Source: Aeromicrobium piscarium (GTDB lineage: Bacteria; Actinomycetota; Actinomycetes; Propionibacteriales; Nocardioidaceae). From it: a stretch of 64,000 bases of DNA. Numbering within the stretch: the first letter of the stretch is position 1; the number at the start of each line of letters is the position of its first letter. The DNA is taken from assembly GCF_007421815.1 (NCBI RefSeq), contig NZ_VLNT01000003.1:62001-126000 (forward strand). Reading direction: 5' to 3'. A program made the position numbers and the translations under genes. A model generated the notes under the pieces. It was not told where the DNA came from. It did not search any database and saw only the letters and a program-made list of their open reading frames with translations. This document shows positions 53,752 through 61,529 of this stretch, in pieces.

Positions 53752-55062
53752 TCAACGTACGCCATCGCCGTGAGATTCCCCTGAGAAGCGATCGTCGTCC
53801 GCGTGAGCCAGTTCGGGGACCCGCAGCAGTAGCGCGAGCCCGATGCCGAGGACGATCATGATCCCGAGGATTCCCCAACGATCCGCCCCGCCAATCAGCA
53901 CGAACAGGCCGAAGAGGCTGGGCGCCATGAAGGACGCCGCCCGCCCGGTCATCGCATACAGGCCGAAGTTCTGTCCCTCCTTGCCGGTGCGGGTCGCCCG
54001 GGTCAGGTAGGTGCGGGAGGCGGCCTGGGCGGGCCCGACGAACAGACACAGGGCCAGGCCGAAGATCCAGAACATCAGCGGACCGCTGACGAACAGCAGG
54101 ACGACCGCCACGACCAGCATCGAGACCAACGAGGCCACGACGACCCGCCGTGACCCCCAGCTGTCGTCGAAGTAGCCGGCCACCCAGGCTCCCGCAGCGC
54201 TCACGACATTGGCAGCGATGGCGAAAAGGATGACATCGGCGGCATCGATGCCGTAGACGCTGACGGCGAGGATGCCGCCGAAGGTGAACACACCGGAGAG
54301 GCCGTCGCGGTAGAAGGCGCTCGCGATGAGGAATCTCAGCACATCGCGGTCGCCGGCCCACATCGCCTTGAGCTCTCTCCAGAGCACCCGATAGGACTCG
54401 ATGAAGCCGACGTCGGCGCTGTCCGGGGTGGCGCTGGCGGGGAGTTCGGGGACGGCGAAGAACAACGGGATCGCGAACACGAGGAACCATGCCGCGGCGA
54501 CCAGCGCCACCAGCCGGATATTCCATCCGTTATCGGTGGAGAGACCGAGGATGCCGCCGTCGCCGGTGATGAAGCCGAAGTAGCAGATCAGCAGCAGGAC
54601 GATGCCGCCCAGATAGCCGAAGGCCCAGCCGATGCCGGAGATGCGTCCGACATTGTCCGGCGTGGAGACCTGACGCAGCATCGCGAAGTACGGGACCTGC
54701 GCGAGCTCGAAGGCGATCGAGGCCACCGACACGAGGAGCAGCCCGAACCACAGGTAGTGGTAGTCGTCCTCGACGAAGAACAAGGCGGCTGTGAGCGTCA
54801 CCACGAGGCCGGTCAGCAGCGCGAGGGTGCGTTTGCGACGGCCACGGGCATCCGACCGTTGGCCGAGAGCGGGGGCGGAGATCGCTATCACGAAGGCCCC
54901 GGCACCGATCGCCCAGCCGTACCAGGTACTGGCGGAGATCGGCCCGGGAAGATCGTCGCCGACGCCGTCGACGAGGTACACCGAGAAGACGAAGGTGATG
55001 ATGACCGCGTTGAACGCCGCCGAACCCCAGTCCCAGAGGCTCCAGGCGATGACCTTCTTCAT
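53752..55062 (-). CDS. MFS transporter (UMF1/Atg22-like)
   Basis: A 436-aa major facilitator with about twelve membrane helices. The opening MKKVIAWSLWDWGSAAFNAVIITFVFSVYL is the hallmark WDWGxxAFN start of the UMF1/vacuole effluxer (Atg22-like) family, and GxxSDARGRRKRTL is the MFS loop 2-3 motif. Relatives export amino acids or other small molecules, but the substrate here is unknown. The frame is open upstream within the GDPD gene; ATG 55062 overlaps the GDPD stop by 4 nt, so the two are an operon. Confidence 0.9.
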   Translation of the reverse strand: MKKVIAWSLWDWGSAAFNAVIITFVFSVYLVDGVGDDLPGPISASTWYGWAIGAGAFVIAISAPALGQRSDARGRRKRTLALLTGLVVTLTAALFFVEDDYHYLWFGLLLVSVASIAFELAQVPYFAMLRQVSTPDNVGRISGIGWAFGYLGGIVLLLICYFGFITGDGGILGLSTDNGWNIRLVALVAAAWFLVFAIPLFFAVPELPASATPDSADVGFIESYRVLWRELKAMWAGDRDVLRFLIASAFYRDGLSGVFTFGGILAVSVYGIDAADVILFAIAANVVSAAGAWVAGYFDDSWGSRRVVVASLVSMLVVAVVLLFVSGPLMFWIFGLALCLFVGPAQAASRTYLTRATRTGKEGQNFGLYAMTGRAASFMAPSLFGLFVLIGGADRWGILGIMIVLGIGLALLLRVPELAHADDDRFSGESHGDGVR

Positions 55063-55823
55063 GGGGCCTCGTTCCATTCTCCGCGGGCGAGAAGCACGTC
55101 CTTGAGCAGGTCCGTGCGGTCGGTCATGATCCCGTCGACACCGAGATCCAGCAGCCGGTGCATCTCGACGGGATCGTCGATGGTCCAGACGTGGACCTGG
55201 ATGCCGGCGGCGTGCGCGCGCTTCAAGAGCCGTCGGGTGACGATGGGGATGGGCCCACGCTTGACCGGTACCTGTAGGCAGTCGACCCCGCCGGGCGCTC
55301 GGAGGCCCAGCACGACCCGCGCGACCTCGCGGGACGACGCGCTCGTGGCGGCCTCCGGCAGCCGGGAACGCAGGATCGCCAAACGCTGATGCGAGAACGA
55401 GGCCAGGCATACGCGGTCGACGGCCCCGAGGCGCTCGATCACGTCGCAGGTGGGGTCGATCGCGTCGGCAGACTTGATGTCGATATTGAAGCGGGCGTCG
55501 GGCAACGCCGCCATGAGCTCGTCGAGCCGGACGATCGGCTCACGGTCCCCGAGAAGCATCGCGTCGAGCTCGGCGGACGTGAGGTCGCTGATCGCCCGGT
55601 CGTCGCCGGCGAGGCGCGTGAGGCGCGCGTCGTGGCATGCGTAGGCGACGCCGTCGCTCGTGGCGCGGGTATCGGTCTCGAGGTATCGGTAACCTGACTC
55701 GACCGCGTGGCGAAAGGCGGTGAGCGAGTTCTCGATCCCCGCGTTGCCGGCCGTACGGGCGCCGCCGCGATGGGCGAAGGCCAGGGGAGTGGGAGCGTCC
55801 AAGTAGGCCGGCGAGCGATTCAC
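55059..55823 (-). CDS. Glycerophosphodiester phosphodiesterase
   Basis: A 254-aa TIM-barrel enzyme that hydrolyses glycerophosphodiesters to glycerol 3-phosphate and an alcohol. FAHRGG with catalytic His, the IENSLTAFRHAVESGYRYLETDTR segment (metal-binding Glu and Asp) and CHDARLTRLAGDD with the second His identify it. No signal peptide is present, so it is cytosolic. GTG 55823 is preferred over GTG 55832 because it lies 7 nt from a TAGCGT -10 box. It is co-transcribed with the MFS gene. Confidence 0.92.
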   Translation of the reverse strand: MNRSPAYLDAPTPLAFAHRGGARTAGNAGIENSLTAFRHAVESGYRYLETDTRATSDGVAYACHDARLTRLAGDDRAISDLTSAELDAMLLGDREPIVRLDELMAALPDARFNIDIKSADAIDPTCDVIERLGAVDRVCLASFSHQRLAILRSRLPEAATSASSREVARVVLGLRAPGGVDCLQVPVKRGPIPIVTRRLLKRAHAAGIQVHVWTIDDPVEMHRLLDLGVDGIMTDRTDLLKDVLLARGEWNEAP

Positions 55824-55830
55824 GTCTCCC

Positions 55831-55836
55831 ACGCTA
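55831..55836 (-). promoter_or_regulatory. Leaderless -10 box of the GDPD-MFS operon
   Basis: TAGCGT on the minus strand, 7 nt before GTG 55823. Confidence 0.5.
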
Positions 55837-55889
55837 GGGGAGGGCTCCCGCTCACGGACGACGCCTCGCCGTCGCCGCGCTCGCGTCCG

Positions 55890-55942
55890 GGCGGTAGACC
55901 GTCAACCCCATCGACTGCGGATGAGGTTGACAGGCTACCGCC
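55890..55942 (-). terminator. Composite hairpin terminator, third of three alike
   Basis: Outer arms GGCGGTAG (55890-55897) and CTACCGCC (55935-55942) enclose a 12-nt inner stem GTCAACCCCATC/GATGAGGTTGAC with one mismatch and a 7-nt loop. There is no T tract. It lies 14 nt after the stop of the XRE-MurA gene. Confidence 0.6.
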
Positions 55943-55956
55943 GCCGTGCCGGACGC

Positions 55957-57492
55957 TCAGATATCGCGGAAGGTCTCGATCTCTGCGCCCAGGGCGTTGA
56001 GCCTGGTCGCCAGATCCTCGTAGCCGCGATTGATGACATAGACGCTGCGCAGCACCGAGGTGCCCTTGGCGGCCAGCATCGCGAGCAGGATGACCACGGC
56101 GGGACGCAGCGCGGGCGGGCACACGAGCTCGGCACCGCTCCAGTGCGTCGGACCCTCGATGAGGACCCGGTGCGGATCCATCAGCTTGACCCTCGCACCC
56201 AGCTTGTTGAGCTCGGTCAGGTAGATGGCGCGATTCTCGTACACCCAGTCGTGCAGCATCGTCTGCCCGTCCGCAGTCGCCGCGATGACGGCGAAGAACG
56301 GCAGATTGTCGATATTGAGGCCGGGGAACGGCATCGGGTGGATCTTGTCGATCGGCGCCCTAAGCTGCGACGGATGCGTGGTGATGTCCACCAGGCGGGT
56401 CTGACCGTTCTCGGCCATGTACTCGGCCGACCGCTCGTACACGAAGCCCATCTCCTCGAGCACCGCGAGCTCGATCTCCATGAACTCGATCGGCACCCGG
56501 CAGACCGTGATGCTGGACTTGGTGACGATGGCGGCCGCGATGAGGCTCATGGCCTCGATCGGGTCCTCGCTCGGCGCATAGTCGACATCGGTGCGGATGT
56601 CCGGCTCACCGTGCACGCGCAGGGTGGTGGTGCCGATGCCCTCGATCCGGACACCCAGCTTCTCCAGGAAGAAGCAGAGGTCCTGGACCATGTAGTTCGA
56701 GCTGGCATTGCGGATGACGGTGACTCCGTCGTAGCGGGCCGCGGCGAGCAGCGCGTTCTCCGTCACGGTGTCGCCGCGCTCGGTGAGGACGATCGGACGC
56801 TCGGGACCGGTGCCCTGTGCGGCGGACGCGTGGTAGCTGCCCTCGGTGGCGATGACCTTCAGGCCGAAGGGACGCAGAGCCGTCATGTGCGGCTCCACCG
56901 TGCGGGTGCCGAGATCGCATCCTCCCGCATAGGGAAGCTCAAACTCGGGAACCCGGTGCATGAGGGGGCCGAGGAACATGATGATGCTGCGCGTGCGGCG
57001 CGCGGCGGCGGCGTCCATCGCCGCGAGGTTGAGCTTCTCGGGCACGACGAGCTCGAGATCGTTGTACTCGTTCAACCAGCGGGTCTTGACGCCGATGGAG
57101 TCCAGCACCTCGAGCAGGCGGTTGACCTCCTCGATGCGTGCAACTTTGCGCAGGACCGTCGTGCCGGTGTTGAGCAGGGACGCACAGAGCAGCGCCACGC
57201 CGGCGTTCTTGCTCGACTTGACGTCGATCGAGCCCTGGAGCGTCGTGCCGCCCTTGACCCGCAGGTGGCTCGGCCCGGAGGTGCCCACGCTGACGATCTC
57301 GGAGTCGAGAGCCGAACCGATCCGCGCGAGCATGTCCAGCGTCAGGTTCTGCTGGCCCTTCTCGATGCGGTTGACGGCGCTCTGACTCGTGCGGAGCTGG
57401 GCGGCGAGTTGCGCCTGGGTCAGACCGGAGTGCTGGCGCGCATCGCGGATCAGGGTCCCGATGCGTCCGAGGTAGTCGTCTCGTTCCGTCAT
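55957..57492 (-). CDS. XRE domain fused to MurA-type enolpyruvyl transferase
   Basis: A 511-aa fusion. Residues 1-68 are an XRE/Cro helix-turn-helix (SGLTQAQLAAQLRTSQSAVNRIEKG). The rest is a full UDP-GlcNAc 1-carboxyvinyltransferase fold, the first committed step of peptidoglycan synthesis. The MurA active site is present: SSKNAGV (Lys-Asn pair), Cys192 in GGCDLG (the fosfomycin-target Cys equivalent) and FPGLNID with the catalytic Asp. A 20-nt palindrome lies over its own -10 box, which suggests autoregulation linked to enzyme state. Whether it is the main MurA or a regulatory paralogue cannot be told from this window. Confidence 0.88.
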   Translation of the reverse strand: MTERDDYLGRIGTLIRDARQHSGLTQAQLAAQLRTSQSAVNRIEKGQQNLTLDMLARIGSALDSEIVSVGTSGPSHLRVKGGTTLQGSIDVKSSKNAGVALLCASLLNTGTTVLRKVARIEEVNRLLEVLDSIGVKTRWLNEYNDLELVVPEKLNLAAMDAAAARRTRSIIMFLGPLMHRVPEFELPYAGGCDLGTRTVEPHMTALRPFGLKVIATEGSYHASAAQGTGPERPIVLTERGDTVTENALLAAARYDGVTVIRNASSNYMVQDLCFFLEKLGVRIEGIGTTTLRVHGEPDIRTDVDYAPSEDPIEAMSLIAAAIVTKSSITVCRVPIEFMEIELAVLEEMGFVYERSAEYMAENGQTRLVDITTHPSQLRAPIDKIHPMPFPGLNIDNLPFFAVIAATADGQTMLHDWVYENRAIYLTELNKLGARVKLMDPHRVLIEGPTHWSGAELVCPPALRPAVVILLAMLAAKGTSVLRSVYVINRGYEDLATRLNALGAEIETFRDI

Positions 57493-57498
57493 GGTTCG

Positions 57499-57521
57499 AG
57501 GCTATCTCATGTGTGAGATAG
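57499..57521 (-). promoter_or_regulatory. Leaderless promoter and palindromic operator of XRE-MurA
   Basis: TAGCCT (57504-57499) lies 6 nt before the ATG at 57492. The perfect palindrome CTATCTCA-TGTG-TGAGATAG (57502-57521) overlaps this -10 box. A protein bound there, most simply the gene's own XRE domain, would block transcription. Confidence 0.65.
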
Positions 57522-57548
57522 AGTCGCGTCGAGCGCGTGCGTCGATCA

Positions 57549-58190
57549 TCACATGTCGAGCGTGCCGTCCTGAGGGAGGTCTCGCGCATCCGGCACACCG
57601 CCGAAACGGCTGACATGCTGCCAGTAGACGCCGTGTCCGGCCTCGGAGACGGTGCAGTCATGGATCGGGAACATGACCTTCGGGCCGACGCGCCCCACGA
57701 ACTCGATGGTCTCGGCGACCTTGGTCCACGGAGCGGACAGCGGAACCGCCAGCACGTCGACCTCCGGGGGAGCGACGGCATAGCTGTCGCCGGGATGGAA
57801 CAGTGTCGGCTCACCCGATGCGGTGACGAGCACGCCCACGTTGGCGACCCTGGGCAGCGGCTCGGCGATGACCGCGTGCCATTCGCCGACGCCCGTCAGC
57901 TCCAGGTCACCGACCAGAGTGAGCTCGCCGTCGCGGTGCGCGCGCCACGGCGAGCCGAGGCGCGCGGCGGTCTCCGGGTCGGCCAGCAGCGTGGCACCGG
58001 GATTGGCCTCCAGCAGGTCCCCGATGCGGTCAGGGTCCACATGATCGGGGTGCTGGTGCGTCACGACGATGGCGTCCAGCCCGGTCAGGTCGAAGACCGC
58101 GTCGCGGCTGAAGGTGCCGGGATCGATCAGGATGCGTGTCGCGCCCGATTCCACGAGAAGGGCAGCGTGCCCGTAACGAGTGACCAACAT
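57549..58190 (-). CDS. MBL-fold metal-dependent hydrolase (UlaG-like)
   Basis: A 213-aa metallo-beta-lactamase-fold hydrolase. THQHPDHVDPDR (HxHxDH-type metal site, first His replaced by Gln in the H-Q-H-P-D-H reading), FHPGDS and the C-terminal FPIHD His are visible. The start at ATG 58190 (MLVTRYGHAALLVE) matches the usual family N-terminus and lies 7 nt from a CACGAT -10 box; ATG 58199 would add three residues. Substrate unknown. It is divergent from the phosphoribosyltransferase gene. Confidence 0.87.
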   Translation of the reverse strand: MLVTRYGHAALLVESGATRILIDPGTFSRDAVFDLTGLDAIVVTHQHPDHVDPDRIGDLLEANPGATLLADPETAARLGSPWRAHRDGELTLVGDLELTGVGEWHAVIAEPLPRVANVGVLVTASGEPTLFHPGDSYAVAPPEVDVLAVPLSAPWTKVAETIEFVGRVGPKVMFPIHDCTVSEAGHGVYWQHVSRFGGVPDARDLPQDGTLDM

Positions 58191-58196
58191 GTCGTC

Positions 58197-58211
58197 CATC
58201 GTGGCACGATG
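58197..58211. promoter_or_regulatory. Symmetrical bidirectional promoter element
   Basis: The perfect 15-nt palindrome CATCGTG-G-CACGATG carries CACGAT on both strands. Rightward it is 6 nt from ATG 58217; leftward it is 7 nt from ATG 58190. CACGAT also stands 6 nt before the AraC-family gene start at 61530. It keeps the key A and T of the -10 consensus. Confidence 0.45.
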
Positions 58212-58216
58212 TCCGC

Positions 58217-58708
58217 ATGACGCAGCGGGAGATCCTCACCTGGGAGCGGTACGGCACGGCGGTGCGCGAGCTCGCCCAGTCGGTCGCCGACAGCGGATTC
58301 GTCCCCGATGTGGTGCTGGCGGTCGCCCGCGGCGGTCTGATTCCCGCCGGCTCCGTCGCCTATGCGCTGGACTGCAAGAACCTCTTCACGATGAATGTCG
58401 AGTTCTACACGGGTGTCGGGACGACCCTCCCGGCTCCGCAACTGCTGCCGCCCTTCCTGGATCTCGCGGAGCTCAACGACATCGGCGTGCTGGTCGTCGA
58501 CGATGTCGCCGACAGTGGTCGGACCCTCGAGCTGGTCGTCAACGTCTGCCGCAAGCATGCCGCCGAGGTACAGTCGGCGGTCATCTACGAGAAGCCGAGA
58601 TCCCTGATCGCGCCCGACTTTGTATGGCGTCGCACCGATCTGTGGATCAACTTTCCGTGGTCGAGCGAGCCGGTGATCACCTCGCGGTCGGGCGTCGCCG
58701 ACGCCTGA
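58217..58708 (+). CDS. Phosphoribosyltransferase
   Basis: A 163-aa type I phosphoribosyltransferase. The PRPP-binding motif VLVVDDVADSGRTL is near residue 94 and an RGG loop (VARGGLIPAG) is near residue 38. Such small proteins are usually annotated as xanthine/guanine or hypoxanthine phosphoribosyltransferases for purine salvage. The specificity loop is not diagnostic, so the base is uncertain. It has a leaderless-type start and converges on the esterase gene with 3 nt between stops. Confidence 0.88.
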   Translation: MTQREILTWERYGTAVRELAQSVADSGFVPDVVLAVARGGLIPAGSVAYALDCKNLFTMNVEFYTGVGTTLPAPQLLPPFLDLAELNDIGVLVVDDVADSGRTLELVVNVCRKHAAEVQSAVIYEKPRSLIAPDFVWRRTDLWINFPWSSEPVITSRSGVADA

Positions 58709-58711
58709 GCC

Positions 58712-59779
58712 TCAGCGGCTGAAGGCGGCGTGCGCGAAGTCCTCGATCGCGTCGCACACGGCCGAGAACCGCAAGGACGCGAAGCGGTCGAAGCCGTGCT
58801 GGGCCCCCGGCAGTTCGGCCAGCGCAACGGTGTCGCCCGACAGCATCCGGCGATGTCCCGCATACCGCCGAGCGCCCGAGATGTCGACGAAGGAGTCGGC
58901 ATCGCCGTGGACGAGGAGCGTGAGCGGTGCCTGGTCGGCCGGGTACCTGGTCGGGTCCGAGGGGACATCGGAGCGTGTTCGCTGGGCGCCGTAGTAGCCG
59001 TAAAGTCCGACGAGTGCGCGTACCTGTGCGCCACGCAGGGTAGACAGCACCGCGAGATGCGCGCCGGCGGAGCTCCCCACGAGCACGATGCGCTCAGGAT
59101 CGATGTCCAATTCCTCGGCATGCATGCGGAGCCAGGTCACGACCTCGACGATGTCATCGGCATTCGCCGGGAACTCTCCGGCAGGAAGCAGCCGATAGTC
59201 CGGCGAGACGGTCACCCAACCCCGGCGTGCGAGCCGGTACAGGAGCATCCGGGCGTCCTGCGAGCGTCGGCCTCGACGGAAGCTACCGCCGTGCACGTGG
59301 ACGAGAACCGGTGCGGGACCCGGAGGCCGGCGTCGGCGACGGTAGAGATCGAGCCGATTGGCCTTCCCGTACGGCCCATAGGAGATCGCGCCGTGGCGCT
59401 CCACGCCCCTGGGCAGACGCGGCCAAGGGCGGAAGGCGAGGCTCGCCCAGGGGCGCGGGCGCCGCGCCGGGGTGCCACCGACAGCGCGGACGGCGGACTC
59501 CAGCACGTTCCGTGCCGCGAGGGCGCGGCCCAGCAGCGCGACGCCGCCGAGCAGCGAACAGCCGAGCAGGATGACGGCGACGACGCTGATCTCGCCGAGC
59601 GTGACGGTCGACGCGAGGAGGAACACGGTGAGTGCGAGGACCTGTAACGGGAGCTCGGAGGTCGCCACGCCGGCGTAGAAGCTGATCGTCGCAACCAGAG
59701 GATTGGCGCGGGCGGGCCACAAGGCGAGGGCGACGCTGAACGCGAGCAGGGCGGACAGTGCCATCACCAGCGTGGTCAT
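58712..59779 (-). CDS. Membrane-anchored alpha/beta hydrolase (HSL-like esterase)
   Basis: A 355-aa protein with three N-terminal membrane helices (about residues 1-90) and a C-terminal alpha/beta hydrolase. Seen: HVHGGSF (oxyanion HGG of the hormone-sensitive-lipase family), GSSAGAHLA with the nucleophile Ser, HGDADSFV with the Asp, and GAQHGFDRF with the His. An Arg/Pro-rich linker separates the parts. It is predicted to be a membrane-tethered esterase with the catalytic domain probably on the inner face. No Shine-Dalgarno or -10 box is clear upstream. Confidence 0.88.
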   Translation of the reverse strand: MTTLVMALSALLAFSVALALWPARANPLVATISFYAGVATSELPLQVLALTVFLLASTVTLGEISVVAVILLGCSLLGGVALLGRALAARNVLESAVRAVGGTPARRPRPWASLAFRPWPRLPRGVERHGAISYGPYGKANRLDLYRRRRRPPGPAPVLVHVHGGSFRRGRRSQDARMLLYRLARRGWVTVSPDYRLLPAGEFPANADDIVEVVTWLRMHAEELDIDPERIVLVGSSAGAHLAVLSTLRGAQVRALVGLYGYYGAQRTRSDVPSDPTRYPADQAPLTLLVHGDADSFVDISGARRYAGHRRMLSGDTVALAELPGAQHGFDRFASLRFSAVCDAIEDFAHAAFSR

Positions 59780-59909
59780 CGCGGCTCAGCGGATCGGCGA
59801 CGAGGGCCGGACGTCCGGATGCGAGCTGGGCATGGCCGCATTGTGTCAGAGAGGGGGACCATGGGTGTGTCACGGCTCACATCGGGGCGAGGTCACGCCT
59901 ACGTGACGT

Positions 59910-60078
59910 GGTTTCGCTCCGTGACGGCTACGCCCCTCCTGTCACGGCTCCATTGCGTCCTGCTCGCAGAGCTCGCGGTCGCTACTCAACCACCGATCCC
60001 GACCTTCGGTGGTCGAGTAGCCGCTGGGGGTACCTCCCGCTTGCGGGGGAGGGACGAGCAGCGTATCGAGACCACGCT
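59910..60078. repeat. Interspersed palindromic repeat, family A, copy 3
   Basis: This fills most of the 330-nt gap between the esterase and DinB-like genes. GTTTCGCTCCGTGACGGCTACG, TACTCAACCACCGAT, GGTGGTCGAGTAGCCGCTGG and GCGTATCGAGACCACG modules match copy 1 (32181-32336), where the CGAGTAGCCGCTGG part is inverted. Outside the repeat, the gap holds only a 12-bp palindrome CCGGACGTCCGG (59807-59818) and the DinB promoter. Confidence 0.65.
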
Positions 60079-60096
60079 TACGTCAGAGGTCACGAC

Positions 60097-60102
60097 TACC
60101 GT
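60097..60102 (+). promoter_or_regulatory. Leaderless -10 box of the DinB-like gene
   Basis: TACCGT, 7 nt, then ATG 60110; no Shine-Dalgarno. Confidence 0.55.
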
Positions 60103-60109
60103 GAGGGCT

Positions 60110-60691
60110 ATGGACGAGACGAGCTGGAAAGACGTGCTGGAGCACTACCTGCGCAGGGCCCATCGCTCGGTGCACCGGACGATCGACGGCGTGAGCGAGT
60201 ACGACCTGAGGCGTCCGTTGACGCCCACCGGCACCAATCTGCTCGGAGTGGTCAAGCACCTGGCGACGGTCGAGCACGGGTATCTGGTGACCTTGCCGGG
60301 ACGCACGAGCCCTGCCGCCGAGGTCATCACGTGGGACGACGAGGAGAGCATGACCGATAACGCCGATCTCTGGGTCGAGCGGGACATGTCCAGCGAGTCG
60401 GTGATCTCGCTGTACGACCAGGTCGAGGTGGCTTCTCTCGCCTCCATGCGGGAGCTGCCACTGGACACGCCAGTGACCGTCCCGTGGTGGCGACCGGATG
60501 CCCGGGACACCACCCTCGGCCTTCTCGCGGTCCACGTGATCGCGGAGACGGCCCAGCACGCGGGCCAGCTCGACATCCTGCGCGAGCAGCTCGACGGTGC
60601 GACAGCCGAGTCGTCCGGCGACGGTCGCGACACGACCTGGTGGCGCGCCTACGTCGACAAGATCAGCGCGGAGGCCGAGCACTTCGCCTGA
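60110..60691 (+). CDS. DinB/DUF664-family protein
   Basis: A 193-aa four-helix-bundle protein of the DinB/DUF664 group. The metal-site histidines are seen in VKHLATVEHGYL and HVIAETAQHAGQLDILREQLDG. Some relatives are thiol-dependent (mycothiol or bacillithiol) transferases, others have no known function, so only the family is claimed. The longer open frame upstream runs through repeat sequence and is not coding. It is followed 25 nt later by an alpha/beta hydrolase with its own promoter. Confidence 0.85.
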   Translation: MDETSWKDVLEHYLRRAHRSVHRTIDGVSEYDLRRPLTPTGTNLLGVVKHLATVEHGYLVTLPGRTSPAAEVITWDDEESMTDNADLWVERDMSSESVISLYDQVEVASLASMRELPLDTPVTVPWWRPDARDTTLGLLAVHVIAETAQHAGQLDILREQLDGATAESSGDGRDTTWWRAYVDKISAEAEHFA

Positions 60692-60704
60692 TCGAGGTCG
60701 TCAC

Positions 60705-60710
60705 TAGGCT
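60705..60710 (+). promoter_or_regulatory. Leaderless -10 box of the alpha/beta hydrolase gene
   Basis: TAGGCT, 6 nt, then GTG 60717; no Shine-Dalgarno. Confidence 0.6.
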
Positions 60711-60716
60711 GGGTCC

Positions 60717-61502
60717 GTGACCGAGCCGACGCTGTACACCCGCCTCATCGGCGACGCCGGAACCCCCGTGGTCTTCCTGCACGGGCTGTTCGGACAAGGA
60801 CGCAACTTCACCCAGATCGCCAAAGGGCTCGAACCGGAGTTCCGGTCGCTGCTCGTCGACCTGCCCGACCACGGCCGCTCGTCGTGGACCGAGCGCGTCG
60901 ACTACGTGACGATGGCCGATACGGTCGCGGAGACGATCGGCGAGGTCTTCCCCGATCGGCGCGTCCACCTCGTCGGCCACTCGATGGGCGGGAAGGTGGC
61001 CATGATGACCGCCCTTCGCCACCCGGACCTCATCGACCGGCTGGTCATCGTCGACATCGCACCGGCGGTGAGCGAAGGGGCTGACGAGTTCGAGCATCTC
61101 CTCGGCAGCCTGGCAGCGCTCGATCTCGACTCCGTCGAACGGCGGTCGGATGCCGATACCGCCCTCGCGGGACGCATCGGCGACGAGCGGGTCCGAGGAT
61201 TCCTCCTGCAGAATCTTCGACCTCACGACGGCGGTTTCGCCTGGCAGGCCAACCTGTCCGTACTCCGCCGAGATCTAGATCGGATCGGAGACTTCCCCGA
61301 GATCGATGCCGTCTTCGAAGGGCCGACGCTCTGGGTGGCAGGGGAGAAGTCGGACTACATTCGGCCCGAGCACGCCGACCGGATGCGCGAGCTCTTTCCC
61401 CGCACCACGCAGGTCACGGTCAAGGACGCCGGCCACTGGGTGCACTCCGAGCAGCCCGAGTCGTTCATCGCGATCCTGCGCGCCTTCCTCGGCAACGACT
61501 GA
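60717..61502 (+). CDS. Alpha/beta hydrolase (YbfF-like esterase)
   Basis: A 261-aa cytosolic alpha/beta hydrolase with LHGLFGQGRNF (oxyanion hole), VGHSMGG with nucleophile Ser near residue 88, and DAGHWVHSEQP with the catalytic His. LVDLPDHGRSSW is typical of the YbfF/acyl-CoA-thioesterase-like branch. The physiological ester is unknown. The GTG start fits a leaderless transcript. Confidence 0.9.
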   Translation: MTEPTLYTRLIGDAGTPVVFLHGLFGQGRNFTQIAKGLEPEFRSLLVDLPDHGRSSWTERVDYVTMADTVAETIGEVFPDRRVHLVGHSMGGKVAMMTALRHPDLIDRLVIVDIAPAVSEGADEFEHLLGSLAALDLDSVERRSDADTALAGRIGDERVRGFLLQNLRPHDGGFAWQANLSVLRRDLDRIGDFPEIDAVFEGPTLWVAGEKSDYIRPEHADRMRELFPRTTQVTVKDAGHWVHSEQPESFIAILRAFLGND

Positions 61503-61517
61503 GCTCCCGAGCCGTGG

Positions 61518-61523
61518 CACGAT
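61518..61523 (+). promoter_or_regulatory. Leaderless -10 box of the AraC-family gene
   Basis: CACGAT, 6 nt, then ATG 61530. The hexamer is the same as in the bidirectional element at 58197-58211. Confidence 0.4.
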
Positions 61524-61529
61524 ACAGCC

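Noticed and set aside
59807..59818. Perfect palindrome CCGGACGTCCGG upstream of the esterase gene as an operator
   Set aside because: Only 12 bp of GC-rich sequence, no second copy seen, and no promoter element nearby; too weak to call.
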